DNA of 7,039 bases from Clostridia bacterium (GTDB taxonomy: Bacteria > Bacillota > DSM-521 > Neomoorellales > Neomoorellaceae), in NCBI GenBank assembly GCA_030445875.1, contig JASUSX010000116.1:1-7039 (forward strand). Reading direction: 5' to 3'. Under the pieces are notes generated by a model that worked only from the letters and a program-made list of their open reading frames with translations, was not told where the DNA came from and did no database searches. Shown here one piece after another: positions 1-6,808 of this stretch (its first letter is position 1; each line of letters starts with the position of its first letter). The translations under genes were made by a program, and so were the position numbers.

Positions 1-1029
1 TCCTCCTATACCGACCTCATGCGCGTGGCAGCCATCCTCAAGGGCAAGCGCGTCCACCCCGACGTGAGCCTGGTCATTGCCCCGGGCTCCCGCCAGGTCT
101 ACCGTATGCTGGCCGAGAACAGCGCCCTGGCGGATTTGGTTACTGCCGGTGCCCGCATCCTGGAGTGCGCCTGCGGTCCCTGCATCGGTATGGGACAGGC
201 TCCACCCTCGGGCGGTGTCTCAGTGCGAACCTTCAACCGCAATTTCCAGGGCCGCAGCGGTACGGCCGACGCTTTAATCTACCTGGCCAGCCCGGAGGTC
301 GCTGCGGCGACGTCTATCAACGGGTATTTAACCGATCCCCGGGAACTGGGCGAACCGGTCAGGATCACCCTGCCGGCCGGCTTCCCCGTTGACGACGGGA
401 TGCTCATCTTCCCGCCGGAGGATGGCTCCCGGGTAGAGATCCGGCGCGGGCCCAACATCAAGCCGCTGCCCTTACCCCAACCGCCGGCAGCCCGGATAGA
501 GGCACCGGTACTCCTGAAGACAGGCGACAATATTACTACCGACCATATTTCACCGGCCGGGGCTAAATACCTGCCCCTGCGCTCCAATATCCCCGCCCTG
601 GCCGAACACGCCTTTGAAGGCCTGGATCCCACCTTCGCCCGGCGGGCCAGGGAAGCCGGGCGAGGCATAATCATCGGCGGGCAGAACTACGGCCAGGGCT
701 CCAGCCGGGAACACGCCGCCCTCTGCCCCATGTACCTGGGCGTGAGGGCCGTTATTGCCCAATCCTTTGCCCGCATCCACCGCAGCAACCTGGTGAACTT
801 CGGCATCCTGCCCCTCACCTTTGCCGACCCGTCCGACTACGACCGGGTCGAGGCCGGCGATACCCTGGCTATTGACCTGGGCCAGGGGCTGGAGCAGGAA
901 GAGATAAGGGTCACCAATGTTAGCAAGGGTTTGGTCTTTAAGGTTCGCCACGGCCTTTCCTCCCGCCAGCAGGCCATCATCCTGGCCGGCGGCCTGCTGA
1001 ACTACACCAGGCAGCAGGCAGGGGTATAA
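1..1029 (+). CDS. Aconitate hydratase (Aquifex-type), C-terminal part
   Basis: Iron-sulfur enzyme that interconverts citrate and isocitrate through cis-aconitate in the cytoplasm. The reading frame is open from base 1, so the N-terminal half, including the first cluster cysteine, lies outside the window. Seen here: the CGPC pair of [4Fe-4S] ligands (codons 172-183) in ECACGPCIGMG, then FNRNFQGRSG with substrate-binding Arg residues. A linker leads to the swivel domain, with GDNITTDHIS (Asp and His at 541-546) and YGQGSSREHAAL, whose first Ser (700-702) matches the catalytic Ser642 of mitochondrial aconitase. The FARIHRSNLVNFGILPL stretch is also typical. The CGPCIGMGQAPPSGG context resembles the shorter (~640-660 aa) Aquifex-type subfamily more than AcnA or AcnB. 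No frameshift is visible, and the gene ends in TAA just before a strong terminator. Homoaconitase or another family member cannot be excluded from this half alone. Confidence 0.93.
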   Translation, partial: SSYTDLMRVAAILKGKRVHPDVSLVIAPGSRQVYRMLAENSALADLVTAGARILECACGPCIGMGQAPPSGGVSVRTFNRNFQGRSGTADALIYLASPEVAAATSINGYLTDPRELGEPVRITLPAGFPVDDGMLIFPPEDGSRVEIRRGPNIKPLPLPQPPAARIEAPVLLKTGDNITTDHISPAGAKYLPLRSNIPALAEHAFEGLDPTFARRAREAGRGIIIGGQNYGQGSSREHAALCPMYLGVRAVIAQSFARIHRSNLVNFGILPLTFADPSDYDRVEAGDTLAIDLGQGLEQEEIRVTNVSKGLVFKVRHGLSSRQQAIILAGGLLNYTRQQAGV

Positions 1030-1038
1030 CTATAAAGG

Positions 1039-1078
1039 AAAAGCCACCCGGACAAAGATAAAGTCCGGGTGGCTTTTT
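1039..1078. terminator. Bidirectional intrinsic terminator after the aconitase gene
   Basis: A perfect 11-bp GC-rich stem, GCCACCCGGAC (1043-1053) pairing with GTCCGGGTGGC (1063-1073), encloses a 9-nt A-rich loop. Four flanking A:T pairs (1039-1042 with 1074-1077) lengthen it to 15 bp. It begins 10 nt after the aconitase stop and ends in a run of five T on the + strand. The flanking A run gives a short U tract in the other direction as well. Because the ferredoxin-like gene ends at 1093 on the opposite strand, one hairpin probably terminates both convergent transcripts. Confidence 0.93.
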
Positions 1079-1092
1079 GTCTAACAAGGTCC

Positions 1093-1467
1093 TTAGCCGT
1101 GGATTAAGACCGGCAGGCAGCGGGTGCAGACCCAGGCGCTTTCCCCCTGGTGGCGGGCAAAGAGGAGGACGGCTTCCGCCTCGTCGGCACCACAGCGGGT
1201 GCAGCGGGGGCCTTCGCCCCGTTTCCTTTTGGCGGCCAGGTTTTCCTCGGCGGCCACCGGGTCAAATTCCGGCGCCTCCCGCTCCTCGATGGTCAGGGCC
1301 CCGGTGGGGCAGACGTTCAGGCAGACGCCGGCGCCGTCGCACAATTCCTCCCTTAAGACTTTAGCCTTGCCACCAACAATCTCAATGGCTCCCTCGACGC
1401 AGGGGGACACGCACAGGCCGCAGCCGGTGCACTTTTCCTCGTCTATACGGACAATCTTGCGTTTCAT
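1093..1467 (-). CDS. [4Fe-4S] ferredoxin-like protein with C-terminal CxxC pair
   Basis: Small (124 aa) cytoplasmic iron-sulfur protein, probably an electron carrier; its partner is unknown. Starting at ATG 1467, the first cluster motif is CTGCGLCVSPC (residues ~13-23). The second is CDGAGVCLNVCP (~43-54), which lacks one cysteine of the usual CxxCxxCxxxC, as is common in the CDGLGxC group of ferredoxin-like proteins; it may hold a [3Fe-4S] cluster or an incomplete one. A charged linker leads to a zinc-ribbon-like tail with CTRC (~89-92) and CTRC (~114-117). The ATG is preferred because GGGGTGAT lies 4 nt upstream; an in-frame GTG at 1476 would add three residues but overlaps that ribosome-binding site. 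The gene lies 55 bp downstream of nth on the same strand. A TACAAT -10-like box (1500-1505) has only a poor, 15-bp-spaced upstream element, so co-transcription with nth is plausible. Confidence 0.85.
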   Translation of the reverse strand: MKRKIVRIDEEKCTGCGLCVSPCVEGAIEIVGGKAKVLREELCDGAGVCLNVCPTGALTIEEREAPEFDPVAAEENLAAKRKRGEGPRCTRCGADEAEAVLLFARHQGESAWVCTRCLPVLIHG

Positions 1468-1522
1468 AGCTATCACCCCAACCTCATTTGCTTGCCTTTA
1501 TTGTATCCCCTCGGCGAAGAGA

Positions 1523-2194
1523 TCAATGTGATGCCTTACCACAGGTATTGTGATCCGCATCACTATAATCCCGGTCCTTATGCTCACAATAACCCGCCAC
1601 TACACACTCCTGGCAACGGGGCTGCCGCGCCCGGCAGACGGCGCGGCCGTGGTGGATGAGCAGGTGGTGGGCCTCACCACGACTGCCGGGGGGCAAGATT
1701 GCCGTGAGCTGCTTTTCCGTCTCCAGCACATTCCCGGCCCGGGCCAGGCCCAGGCGGTTGGCCACCCGGAAGACGTGGGTATCCACGGCAATGACATCCC
1801 GGCCAAAGGCATTGGCCAGGACCACATTGGCCACCTTGCGGCCCACGCCGGGAAGCTCCAGGAGTTCCGCCAGGCTAGCGGGCACCAGGCCGTCGTATTT
1901 CTCCACCAGCACCCGGGCCGTAGCCACCAGGTGGGCGGCCTTCATCCGGTAGAGGCCCAGGCTTTTGATACAGACCGCCACCTCTTCCGGGTCTGCCACC
2001 GCCAGGGCAGCCGGATCGGGATAGCGCCGGAAAAGGGCTGAGGTTACCCGATTCACCTGTTCGTCGGTAGTCTGGGCCGAGAGGATGGCCGCCACCAGGA
2101 GCTCATAGGCATTGCTGTAGTACAGGCGCGAACGCGCCCCCGGGTAGGCGGTACGTAAGGATTGCAGGATGGCCTCGATTATTTCTTTTTGCAT
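1523..2194 (-). CDS. nth: Endonuclease III (DNA glycosylase/AP lyase)
   Basis: Base-excision repair enzyme that removes oxidised pyrimidines and cleaves the abasic site by beta-elimination. With the ATG at 2194 the protein is 223 aa. The helix-hairpin-helix is LPGVGRKVANVV, with the Schiff-base Lys at residue 120; VDTHVFR carries the catalytic Asp at 138. The C-terminal [4Fe-4S] ligands C-x6-C-x2-C-x5-C fall at 187, 194, 197 and 203. From memory these numbers coincide with those of E. coli Nth, which supports this start over an in-frame TTG at 2218 that would add eight residues. G-rich sequence (GGGGTG, GGGGTT) precedes the ATG. The tail after the last cysteine (~20 residues, rich in Asp and His) is longer than in the E. 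coli protein. It diverges from the YkoF-type gene and is followed by the ferredoxin-like gene. Confidence 0.96.
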   Translation of the reverse strand: MQKEIIEAILQSLRTAYPGARSRLYYSNAYELLVAAILSAQTTDEQVNRVTSALFRRYPDPAALAVADPEEVAVCIKSLGLYRMKAAHLVATARVLVEKYDGLVPASLAELLELPGVGRKVANVVLANAFGRDVIAVDTHVFRVANRLGLARAGNVLETEKQLTAILPPGSRGEAHHLLIHHGRAVCRARQPRCQECVVAGYCEHKDRDYSDADHNTCGKASH

Positions 2195-2209
2195 AACCCC
2201 ACACCCCGT

Positions 2210-2237
2210 GATGAACAATATAAGATGAACAATATAA
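2210..2237. repeat. Perfect tandem 14-bp repeat between divergent genes
   Basis: Two exact, directly adjacent copies of GATGAACAATATAA (2210-2223 and 2224-2237) occupy most of the 63-bp gap between the nth start and the YkoF-type gene start. Each copy holds an AT-rich TATAAG/TATAAA box on the + strand and TATATT on the minus strand, which could serve as -10 elements. I found no matching -35 on either strand. It could be a duplicated promoter core or regulator site, or a chance slippage duplication. Confidence 0.9.
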
Positions 2238-2257
2238 AAAGAAAGGAAGGCGCTACT

Positions 2258-2506
2258 ATGTTAAGCGCAGAAGTAAGCCTTTATCCTCAGAAGACCACCC
2301 GGGCCAGTGAGATTATTAACGATTCCCTCCAGGCCCTGGCCCAGCAGGGGGTTAACTACAGCGTCAGGCCCATAAGTACGGAGCTTCATGGTTCGGAGGA
2401 ACAGGTCTGGGCGGGTATCCGCTCCCTTTTTGACAGGGCCAGTTCCGCCGGGGAAGTTAATATGGTCGTCACTTTTTCCAATTCAGCTCATAAAGACCAA
2501 AAATAG
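2258..2506 (+). CDS. Single-domain YkoF-type thiamine/HMP-binding protein
   Basis: Small (82 aa) protein that resembles one half of Bacillus subtilis YkoF, a tandem ferredoxin-like-fold protein that binds thiamine or hydroxymethylpyrimidine. Shared features are the opening xxSLYP strand (residues ~5-9), the central ISTELHGS segment (~48-55), a helix with F-x-R-A, and the closing MVVTFSNSA strand (~69-77). It has a single copy of the domain, so a dimer would be expected to reproduce the YkoF arrangement (inference). The start at ATG 2258 is chosen because AAAGGAAGG lies 7 nt upstream. The longer frame back to 2162 would run through the tandem repeat and into nth. No thiamine transporter or biosynthesis gene is nearby, so ligand and partner are unproven. 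The wider MTH1187-type thiamine-binding family is an alternative assignment with the same general role. Confidence 0.75.
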   Translation: MLSAEVSLYPQKTTRASEIINDSLQALAQQGVNYSVRPISTELHGSEEQVWAGIRSLFDRASSAGEVNMVVTFSNSAHKDQK

Positions 2507-2530
2507 CCGTTAGCAGCGTTTTTCTCCCTG

Positions 2531-2578
2531 AGCCCCGGGAAATCCTCCGCGATGCTGTTTCCCGTGGCTACTCTTTTT
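2531..2578 (+). terminator. Probable intrinsic terminator after the YkoF-type gene
   Basis: AGCCCCGGGAAA (2531-2542) pairs with TTTCCCGTGGCT (2558-2569) in 11 of 12 positions, with one C/T mismatch and a 15-nt loop. A T-rich stretch with five consecutive T (2574-2578) follows four bases after the stem. It begins 24 nt after the YkoF-type stop codon and lies upstream of the osmC-family promoter, which is where a terminator is expected. Confidence 0.6.
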
Positions 2579-2580
2579 AC

Positions 2581-2609
2581 TTCACATAAACCGGGGATCG
2601 TGCTATCAT
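2581..2609 (+). promoter_or_regulatory. Sigma-A promoter (extended -10) for the OsmC-family gene
   Basis: The -35 is TTCACA (2581-2586, 5 of 6 to consensus), the spacer is 17 bp, and the -10 is TATCAT (2604-2609, 5 of 6), preceded by TGC, a proper extended -10. Transcription would begin near 2616 and leave a ~35-nt leader before the ATG at 2651. This placement also excludes the upstream in-frame start at 2552. Confidence 0.75.
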
Positions 2610-2650
2610 GGGCAAGGTCAAAAGAGATTATTAGGGAAAGGGATGACAGT

Positions 2651-3097
2651 ATGGCCAAAACTACCTTCACCGCCACCGTCCGCTGGACCGGTGAGGGCCT
2701 CTACTGCCAGGGCCAGGCGCGGGGCTTCCAGGTGGCTGTCGACGAACCCCCGGAACTGGGCGGCAGTGACAAGGCAATGAACCCGGTGGAACTCCTCCTC
2801 TGCTCACTGGGGGGCTGCATGTCCATCTGCGCCGCCGCCTTCGCCCCGGCCTGCCATGTGGAGCTAAAGGATTTCCGGGTGGAGTTAGAAGGGGATCTCG
2901 ACCCCGATGGTTTCCTGGGTAAGAATCGCGAGGTTCGCAAAGGTTACCAGCAGATCCGCTACCGTATCCATATTGACTCCCCTTCGCCGGAACATAATAT
3001 CAAACGCCTGCTGGAACTTATCGAGGAGCGCTGCCCGGTATCCGATACCCTGAAGGGTGTCGAGGTAGTTAAGCAGGTTATTGGCGATGATAAATAG
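2651..3097 (+). CDS. OsmC/Ohr-family protein
   Basis: Member of the OsmC/Ohr superfamily, whose characterised members are thiol peroxidases that reduce organic hydroperoxides; many YhfA-like relatives have no defined substrate. The 148-aa length is usual. The conserved core NPVELLLCSLGGC (residues ~44-56) carries the first reactive Cys at 56, and CPVSDTL (~128-134) carries the second at 128; Glu47 lies in the helix that normally contributes an active-site Glu. Extra cysteines occur at 19, 51, 60 and 68. GNPVE-type spacing and the CPVSDTL ending suggest the YhfA-like branch rather than classical Ohr. The ATG at 2651 follows an AAAGGG ribosome-binding site. It has its own promoter and appears monocistronic, with a hairpin downstream. 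The exact substrate cannot be read from the sequence. Confidence 0.9.
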   Translation: MAKTTFTATVRWTGEGLYCQGQARGFQVAVDEPPELGGSDKAMNPVELLLCSLGGCMSICAAAFAPACHVELKDFRVELEGDLDPDGFLGKNREVRKGYQQIRYRIHIDSPSPEHNIKRLLELIEERCPVSDTLKGVEVVKQVIGDDK

Positions 3098-3143
3098 GTT
3101 CGAACACCTGTAGCGCCCAAGCGAGTAATAGCGGAGTATAATT

Positions 3144-3169
3144 AAGAGCCGGTTGTTAAGCCGGCTCTT
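3144..3169. terminator. Terminator-like hairpin between convergent osmC-family gene and pckA
   Basis: AAGAGCCGG (3144-3152) and CCGGCTCTT (3161-3169) form a perfect 9-bp stem with an 8-nt loop. It sits between two convergent genes, as a shared terminator would. The T tract is poor: only three T on the + side, and AAUUAUA on the minus side. Termination may therefore be weak or factor-assisted. A perfect TATAAT (3137-3142) sits directly upstream but has no recognisable -35. Confidence 0.5.
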
Positions 3170-3181
3170 TGGCTGCTCCAG

Positions 3182-3217
3182 GGTAAGCCATCGCTTGCCG
3201 CCAGGAGGTACAGCAGC
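3182..3217 (+). other. Hairpin plus strong Shine-Dalgarno before a short antisense ORF
   Basis: GGTAAGC (3182-3188) and GCTTGCC (3193-3199) form a 7-bp stem (one G-U pair) with a 4-nt loop. Four bases later comes AGGAGGT (3203-3209), ideally spaced from ATG 3218. The ORF that follows runs 61 codons to 3403, but only its first 15 codons lie outside pckA; the rest is antisense to the pckA 3' end. No promoter with both elements is visible. This may be a small unrecognised gene, the 5' end of a lost gene, or chance. I do not call it a CDS. Confidence 0.3.
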
Positions 3218-3262
3218 ATGAAAAATCAGGCGCTAAAGCATCAAAACGCGGCTGGCATCTAC

Positions 3263-4843
3263 CTACCCGGCCACCGGGCCGGCAGCCCGGATGGCCTCCG
3301 GTACATCCCGGAATTTGGCGAAGTTCTCCTTAAAACGACCGGCCAATTTCCGGGCCATGGCGTCATACTTTTCCGGTTCGGCCCAGGTATGGCGCGGGTT
3401 TAAGATTTCTGCCGGGACGCCGGGGCAAGCCGCCGGTACCTGGAAGCCGAAAACAGGGTCCCGGTTATACTCCACTTTATCCAGTTCGCCGCTTAAAGCC
3501 GCCCGGACCATGGCCCGGGTATAGGGCAGGCTCATGCGCCGGCCAGTGCCATAGGGGCCACCGGTCCATCCGGTGTTGACCAGGTAGACGCGGGCATTAT
3601 ACTGCCCTATCCTTGCCCCTAGGAGGCTGGCATAAACCATGGGTGACCGGGGCAGGAAGGGCGCTCCGAAACAGGTGGAAAAAGTCGCCTGGGGGTCGGT
3701 AATCCCCCGCTCGGTACCGGCCAGCTTGCTTGTATAGCCGGACAGGAAGTGGTACATGGCCTGCTCCGGGGTCAGCCTGGCGATGGGCGGCATGACGCCA
3801 AAGGCGTCGGCCGTCAGGAAAACGACCGTTTGCGGGTGGCCGCCCATGCCCGGAATAACGGCATTGGGGATAAAGTCCACCGGGTAGGCGGCGCGGGTGT
3901 TTTCCGTCAGGTCATCACAGTCGTAATCAATAGCCCGGCACTCGGGGTCGACGACCACATTCTCCAAGACGCTGCCAAAGCGGATGGCGTTCCAGATCTG
4001 GGGCTCGTGTTCGGCTGAGAGTTTAATGCATTTAGCGTAGCAGCCGCCTTCAAAATTAAATATGCCTTTTTCCGACCAGCCGTGTTCATCATCACCAATG
4101 AGGCGCCGTTCCGGGTCGGCCGACAGGGTGGTCTTGCCGGTGCCGGATAGGCCGAAGAACAGGGCTGTGTCCCCCGCTGGCCCCATATTGGCCGAACAGT
4201 GCATGGGGCAGACGCCCTGCTCGGGCAGGAAATAGTTCATAGCGGTAAAGATGGATTTTTTCATCTCGCCAGCGTAAGAGGTCCCCCCGATGATTACCAG
4301 GCGCCGCTCGAAGTGCAAAACTACAAAGGCCTCGGAACGGGTTCCATCCACAGGGGGGATAGCCTGGAAACCCGGTGCGCAGACCACAGTGAACCGGGGC
4401 TCGTGCTGCGCCAGTTCCGCTGCCGTCGGCCGGACAAAGAGCTGGTGCACAAACAGGTTCTGCCAGGCATACTGGTTGACCACCCGGATGGGCACCCGGT
4501 AGGCGGGATCCGCGCCGACAAAACCATCGAAAATAAACAGGTCCCGCCCTTGAAGATAGGCCACCAGGCGGCGGTAAAGGTTGGCAAAGGCCTCTTCCGT
4601 AAAGGGCTGGTTGGAACCACCCCAGCTAACGGTACCGTGGACGGAAGGAGTATCCACGATGAACCTGTCGTTGGGGGAACGCCCCGTATACTTACCGGTC
4701 CTGACGCTTAAAGCCCCGTTGGGTGCCAGTATCCCTTCTCCCCGGGCCAGGGCCATCTCTACCAGCCGGGCCACTGGCAAATTGCGATAAGCTATACCGT
4801 GGTTAAATACACCCAGGTGTTCCAAACCATACATACTGGCCAT
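3263..4843 (-). CDS. pckA: Phosphoenolpyruvate carboxykinase (ATP)
   Basis: Converts oxaloacetate and ATP to PEP, CO2 and ADP in the cytoplasm; it is the usual entry to gluconeogenesis and can run in the carboxylating direction in some anaerobes. The 526-aa product matches the length and sequence of Bacillus PckA throughout. Motifs: GRSPNDR with substrate Arg55; GEMKKS with Lys195/196; MHCSAN with His215 for Mn2+; P-loop GLSGTGKTT (231-239, Lys237); kinase-2 LIGDDEHGW with Asp251/252; ENTRAAYP with Arg317; and [11 protein letters not shown] near 370-380. All expected catalytic residues are present. ATG 4843 is chosen because GGAAGGAAG lies 5 nt upstream. An in-frame ATG at 4888 is excluded because it lies upstream of the predicted transcription start. 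The gene has its own promoter downstream of typA and ends convergently with the osmC-family gene. Confidence 0.97.
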   Translation of the reverse strand: MASMYGLEHLGVFNHGIAYRNLPVARLVEMALARGEGILAPNGALSVRTGKYTGRSPNDRFIVDTPSVHGTVSWGGSNQPFTEEAFANLYRRLVAYLQGRDLFIFDGFVGADPAYRVPIRVVNQYAWQNLFVHQLFVRPTAAELAQHEPRFTVVCAPGFQAIPPVDGTRSEAFVVLHFERRLVIIGGTSYAGEMKKSIFTAMNYFLPEQGVCPMHCSANMGPAGDTALFFGLSGTGKTTLSADPERRLIGDDEHGWSEKGIFNFEGGCYAKCIKLSAEHEPQIWNAIRFGSVLENVVVDPECRAIDYDCDDLTENTRAAYPVDFIPNAVIPGMGGHPQTVVFLTADAFGVMPPIARLTPEQAMYHFLSGYTSKLAGTERGITDPQATFSTCFGAPFLPRSPMVYASLLGARIGQYNARVYLVNTGWTGGPYGTGRRMSLPYTRAMVRAALSGELDKVEYNRDPVFGFQVPAACPGVPAEILNPRHTWAEPEKYDAMARKLAGRFKENFAKFRDVPEAIRAAGPVAG

Positions 4844-4878
4844 AAAATCTTCCTTCCCTCTCCCTTTATGTCTACAGC

Positions 4879-4908
4879 AATATATCATAAGAGTTTCGGG
4901 AAGGTCAA
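4879..4908 (-). promoter_or_regulatory. Sigma-A promoter of pckA
   Basis: Reading the minus strand, TTGACC (-35, 4908-4903, 5 of 6) is followed by an 18-bp spacer and TATATT (-10, 4884-4879, 5 of 6). TGA precedes the -10, which makes it an extended -10. Transcription would start near 4872 and give a ~28-nt leader before the pckA ATG at 4843. Confidence 0.75.
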
Positions 4909-4920
4909 CGGCATCCCGGC

Positions 4921-4937
4921 AAGTATACAGTACACTT
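4921..4937. promoter_or_regulatory. Imperfect palindrome upstream of the pckA promoter
   Basis: AAGTATAC-A-GTACACTT is a 17-nt inverted repeat with 7 of 8 base pairs matching around one central base. It lies between the typA stop (4948) and the pckA -35 (4908). It is too AT-rich, with no T run, to be a terminator. The size and position suit a dimeric repressor or activator operator; the regulator is unknown. Confidence 0.4.
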
Positions 4938-4947
4938 TAACTACTGG

Positions 4948-6732
4948 TCAATAAGCGCCGCTCTGCTTTCGCATCCGGAGAGATTTCGGCGTCACCTCCA
5001 GGAGCTCATCGTCAGCGATAAACTCCAGGCACTGCTCCAGGCTCATCTCCCGGGGCGGCACCAGCTTGATGGCAATATCGGCGGTGGAGCTGCGGACGTT
5101 GGTCAGCTGCTTTTTCTTACAGACATTGATCATCAGGTCGCCGGGCCGGGAGTGCTCGCCGACGATCATGCCCCGGTAGACGGGCACCCCCGGACCGACA
5201 AAGAGCTCGCCCCGCTCCTGGGCATTTTCCAGGCCGTAACTGGTCGTTTCTCCGGTCTCAAAGGCCACCAGGGAACCCCGGTTACGGGCGGCAATCTCCC
5301 CGGCATAGGGAGCATAGTGGTGAAAAGCGTGGTACATAATGCCCAGCCCCTTGGTATCGGTAAGGAATTCGGAGCGGAAACCAAAGAGCCCCCGGGTGGG
5401 GATATGAAAGGTCAGGCGCACCTGGCTGTCGCCCTTGTTTTCCAGGTTGACCATCTCGCTCTTACGGGGGCCCAGGCGCTCGATGACGATCCCCATATAG
5501 GTCTCGGGAACCTCGATGACCAGTTCCTCGATGGGCTCGCATTTGACGCCCTTGATTTCCTTAATAATCGCCTGGGGCCGGGAGACCTCGAACTCGTAGC
5601 CCTCGCGACGCAGGGTTTCTATTAAAATCGAAAGGTGCAGTTCGCCCCGGCCGGAGACGGCCAGGGAGTCGGGGGAATCCGTCTCCGCCACCCGCAGGCT
5701 GACGTCGGACTCCGCCTCCCGGAAGAGACGCTCCCGCAGCTTGCGGGAGGTGACGTACTCCCCTTCCCGGCCGGCGAAGGGGCTTTTATTCACCAGGAAG
5801 GTCATGGTTACCGTCGGCTCATCGATATGGACAAAGTCCAGGGGCCGGGGGTCGTCCGGGGAGGTAATGGTATTGGCGACGTTAATGTCCTCCAGGCCAC
5901 TGATCACCACGATCTCCCCGGCGGCGGCCACTTCCACCGCTACCTTGTTGAGGCCGTCAAAGACGTGGAGGGCGGCTACGTGCCCCCGGGTCAGGCTGCC
6001 GTCGGCCCGGACGATGGCCACCTCCTGCTTGGCCCGGATGATGCCGTTATATACCCGGCCGATGGCCTGGCGGCCGACGTAGGTGTCGTAATCAATCAGG
6101 TTGACCCCTACCTGCAGGGTGGCCGCCGGGTCGCCACCGGGGGCCGGGATATGGCGGATAATGGTCTCAAAGAGGGGTTGCAGGTCCTCGCCGGGCTGGT
6201 CCGGGTCCAGGCTGGCCGTCCCCTGGCGGGCAACGGTATAGACCACCGGGAAATCCAGCTGGTCCTCGGCGGCCCCCAGGTCGATAAAGAGGTCCAGGAC
6301 CTCGTCCACCACCGCCCCGGGCCGGGCGTTGGGCCGGTCCATTTTATTGATGACCACAATTGGTTTCAGGCCTACCGCCAGGGCCTTTTTCAGGACAAAG
6401 CGGGTCTGGGGCATGGGGCCCTCGAAGGCATCCACCAGCAGCAGGGTACCGTCCACCATCTGGACGATGCGTTCCACCTCGCCACCGAAATCGGCGTGGC
6501 CGGGGGTGTCGACGATGTTCAGCTTATAACCCCGGTAAAAAACGGCCGTGTTTTTGGCCATGATGGTGATACCGCGTTCCCGCTCCAGATCGTTGCGGTC
6601 CAGGATACGCTCCTGGACCACCTGCTTCTCGTGGAAAATACCGCTCTGTTTGAGCATACCGTCAACCAGGGTCGTCTTGCCGTGGTCAACGTGGGCGATA
6701 ATCGCCAGGTTGCGTAGCTTTTGCTGATCCAT
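4948..6732 (-). CDS. typA: Ribosome-associated translational GTPase TypA/BipA
   Basis: GTPase of the EF-G-like family that binds the ribosome and supports ribosome assembly and stress or low-temperature adaptation. The product is 594 aa, slightly shorter than the usual ~605-615. The GTPase domain holds G1 AHVDHGKTT (residues 13-21), G2 RERGITI (51-57), G3 DTPGH (75-79, His79 catalytic) and G4 NKMD (129-132). Domain II lies around 205-290, and the EF-G-like domain III contains [11 protein letters not shown] (360-370). The domain V-like part and the TypA-specific C-terminal domain follow, with [29 protein letters not shown] and [11 protein letters not shown]. The G5 region reads VVYTVARQG (163-171), where relatives usually have YASA, so the G5 Ser is replaced by Val167. 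ATG 6732 is chosen because GGAAGGAA lies 4 nt upstream and homology starts there; the frame extension to 6900 is antisense to an ABC-ATPase remnant. No terminator is evident before pckA, so read-through is possible. Confidence 0.97.
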   Translation of the reverse strand: MDQQKLRNLAIIAHVDHGKTTLVDGMLKQSGIFHEKQVVQERILDRNDLERERGITIMAKNTAVFYRGYKLNIVDTPGHADFGGEVERIVQMVDGTLLLVDAFEGPMPQTRFVLKKALAVGLKPIVVINKMDRPNARPGAVVDEVLDLFIDLGAAEDQLDFPVVYTVARQGTASLDPDQPGEDLQPLFETIIRHIPAPGGDPAATLQVGVNLIDYDTYVGRQAIGRVYNGIIRAKQEVAIVRADGSLTRGHVAALHVFDGLNKVAVEVAAAGEIVVISGLEDINVANTITSPDDPRPLDFVHIDEPTVTMTFLVNKSPFAGREGEYVTSRKLRERLFREAESDVSLRVAETDSPDSLAVSGRGELHLSILIETLRREGYEFEVSRPQAIIKEIKGVKCEPIEELVIEVPETYMGIVIERLGPRKSEMVNLENKGDSQVRLTFHIPTRGLFGFRSEFLTDTKGLGIMYHAFHHYAPYAGEIAARNRGSLVAFETGETTSYGLENAQERGELFVGPGVPVYRGMIVGEHSRPGDLMINVCKKKQLTNVRSSTADIAIKLVPPREMSLEQCLEFIADDELLEVTPKSLRMRKQSGAY

Positions 6733-6777
6733 GAAATTCCTTCCGTTCCTTTGCGTTTTGCATATTTTGCCGTATAG

Positions 6778-6806
6778 AGTATAACGCAAGGAACAGGAGG
6801 AAGCAA
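6778..6806 (-). promoter_or_regulatory. Probable promoter of typA
   Basis: On the minus strand TTGCTT (-35, 6806-6801; the conserved TTG is kept, otherwise poor) is followed by a 17-bp spacer and TATACT (-10, 6783-6778, 5 of 6). The start would be near 6771, leaving a ~38-nt leader to the ATG at 6732. The -35 abuts the ABC-ATPase remnant. Confidence 0.45.
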
Positions 6807-6808
6807 GG

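Noticed and set aside
1500..1526. Promoter for the ferredoxin-like gene (TTGATC-15-TACAAT)
   Set aside because: The -10 is fair, but the 15-bp spacer is too short and the -35 weak. Co-transcription with nth is an equally good explanation.
2162..2257. Upstream start for the YkoF-type gene within nth
   Set aside because: The extra residues are encoded by the tandem repeat and by antisense of nth. The Shine-Dalgarno and family homology begin at 2258.
2552..2650. Upstream start for the OsmC-family protein
   Set aside because: The extended -10 promoter (2581-2609) lies inside this stretch, and the family's N-terminus matches ATG 2651.
3096..3110. AGGTTCGAACACCT, resembling a tRNA T-arm or a LexA-type box
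   Set aside because: No tRNA acceptor, D or anticodon arms surround it, and the spacing does not fit a Gram-positive LexA site. It holds only the 8-bp palindrome GTTCGAAC just after the osmC-family stop codon.
3263..4888. pckA start at ATG 4888
   Set aside because: It lies upstream of the predicted transcription start (~4872) and has no ribosome-binding site. ATG 4843 has a good one.
5635..6717. 360-codon + strand open frame opposite typA
   Set aside because: It is a shadow frame of a GC-rich gene. It is rich in Gly, His, Val and Asp without any recognisable domain, and lies entirely antisense to conserved TypA coding sequence.
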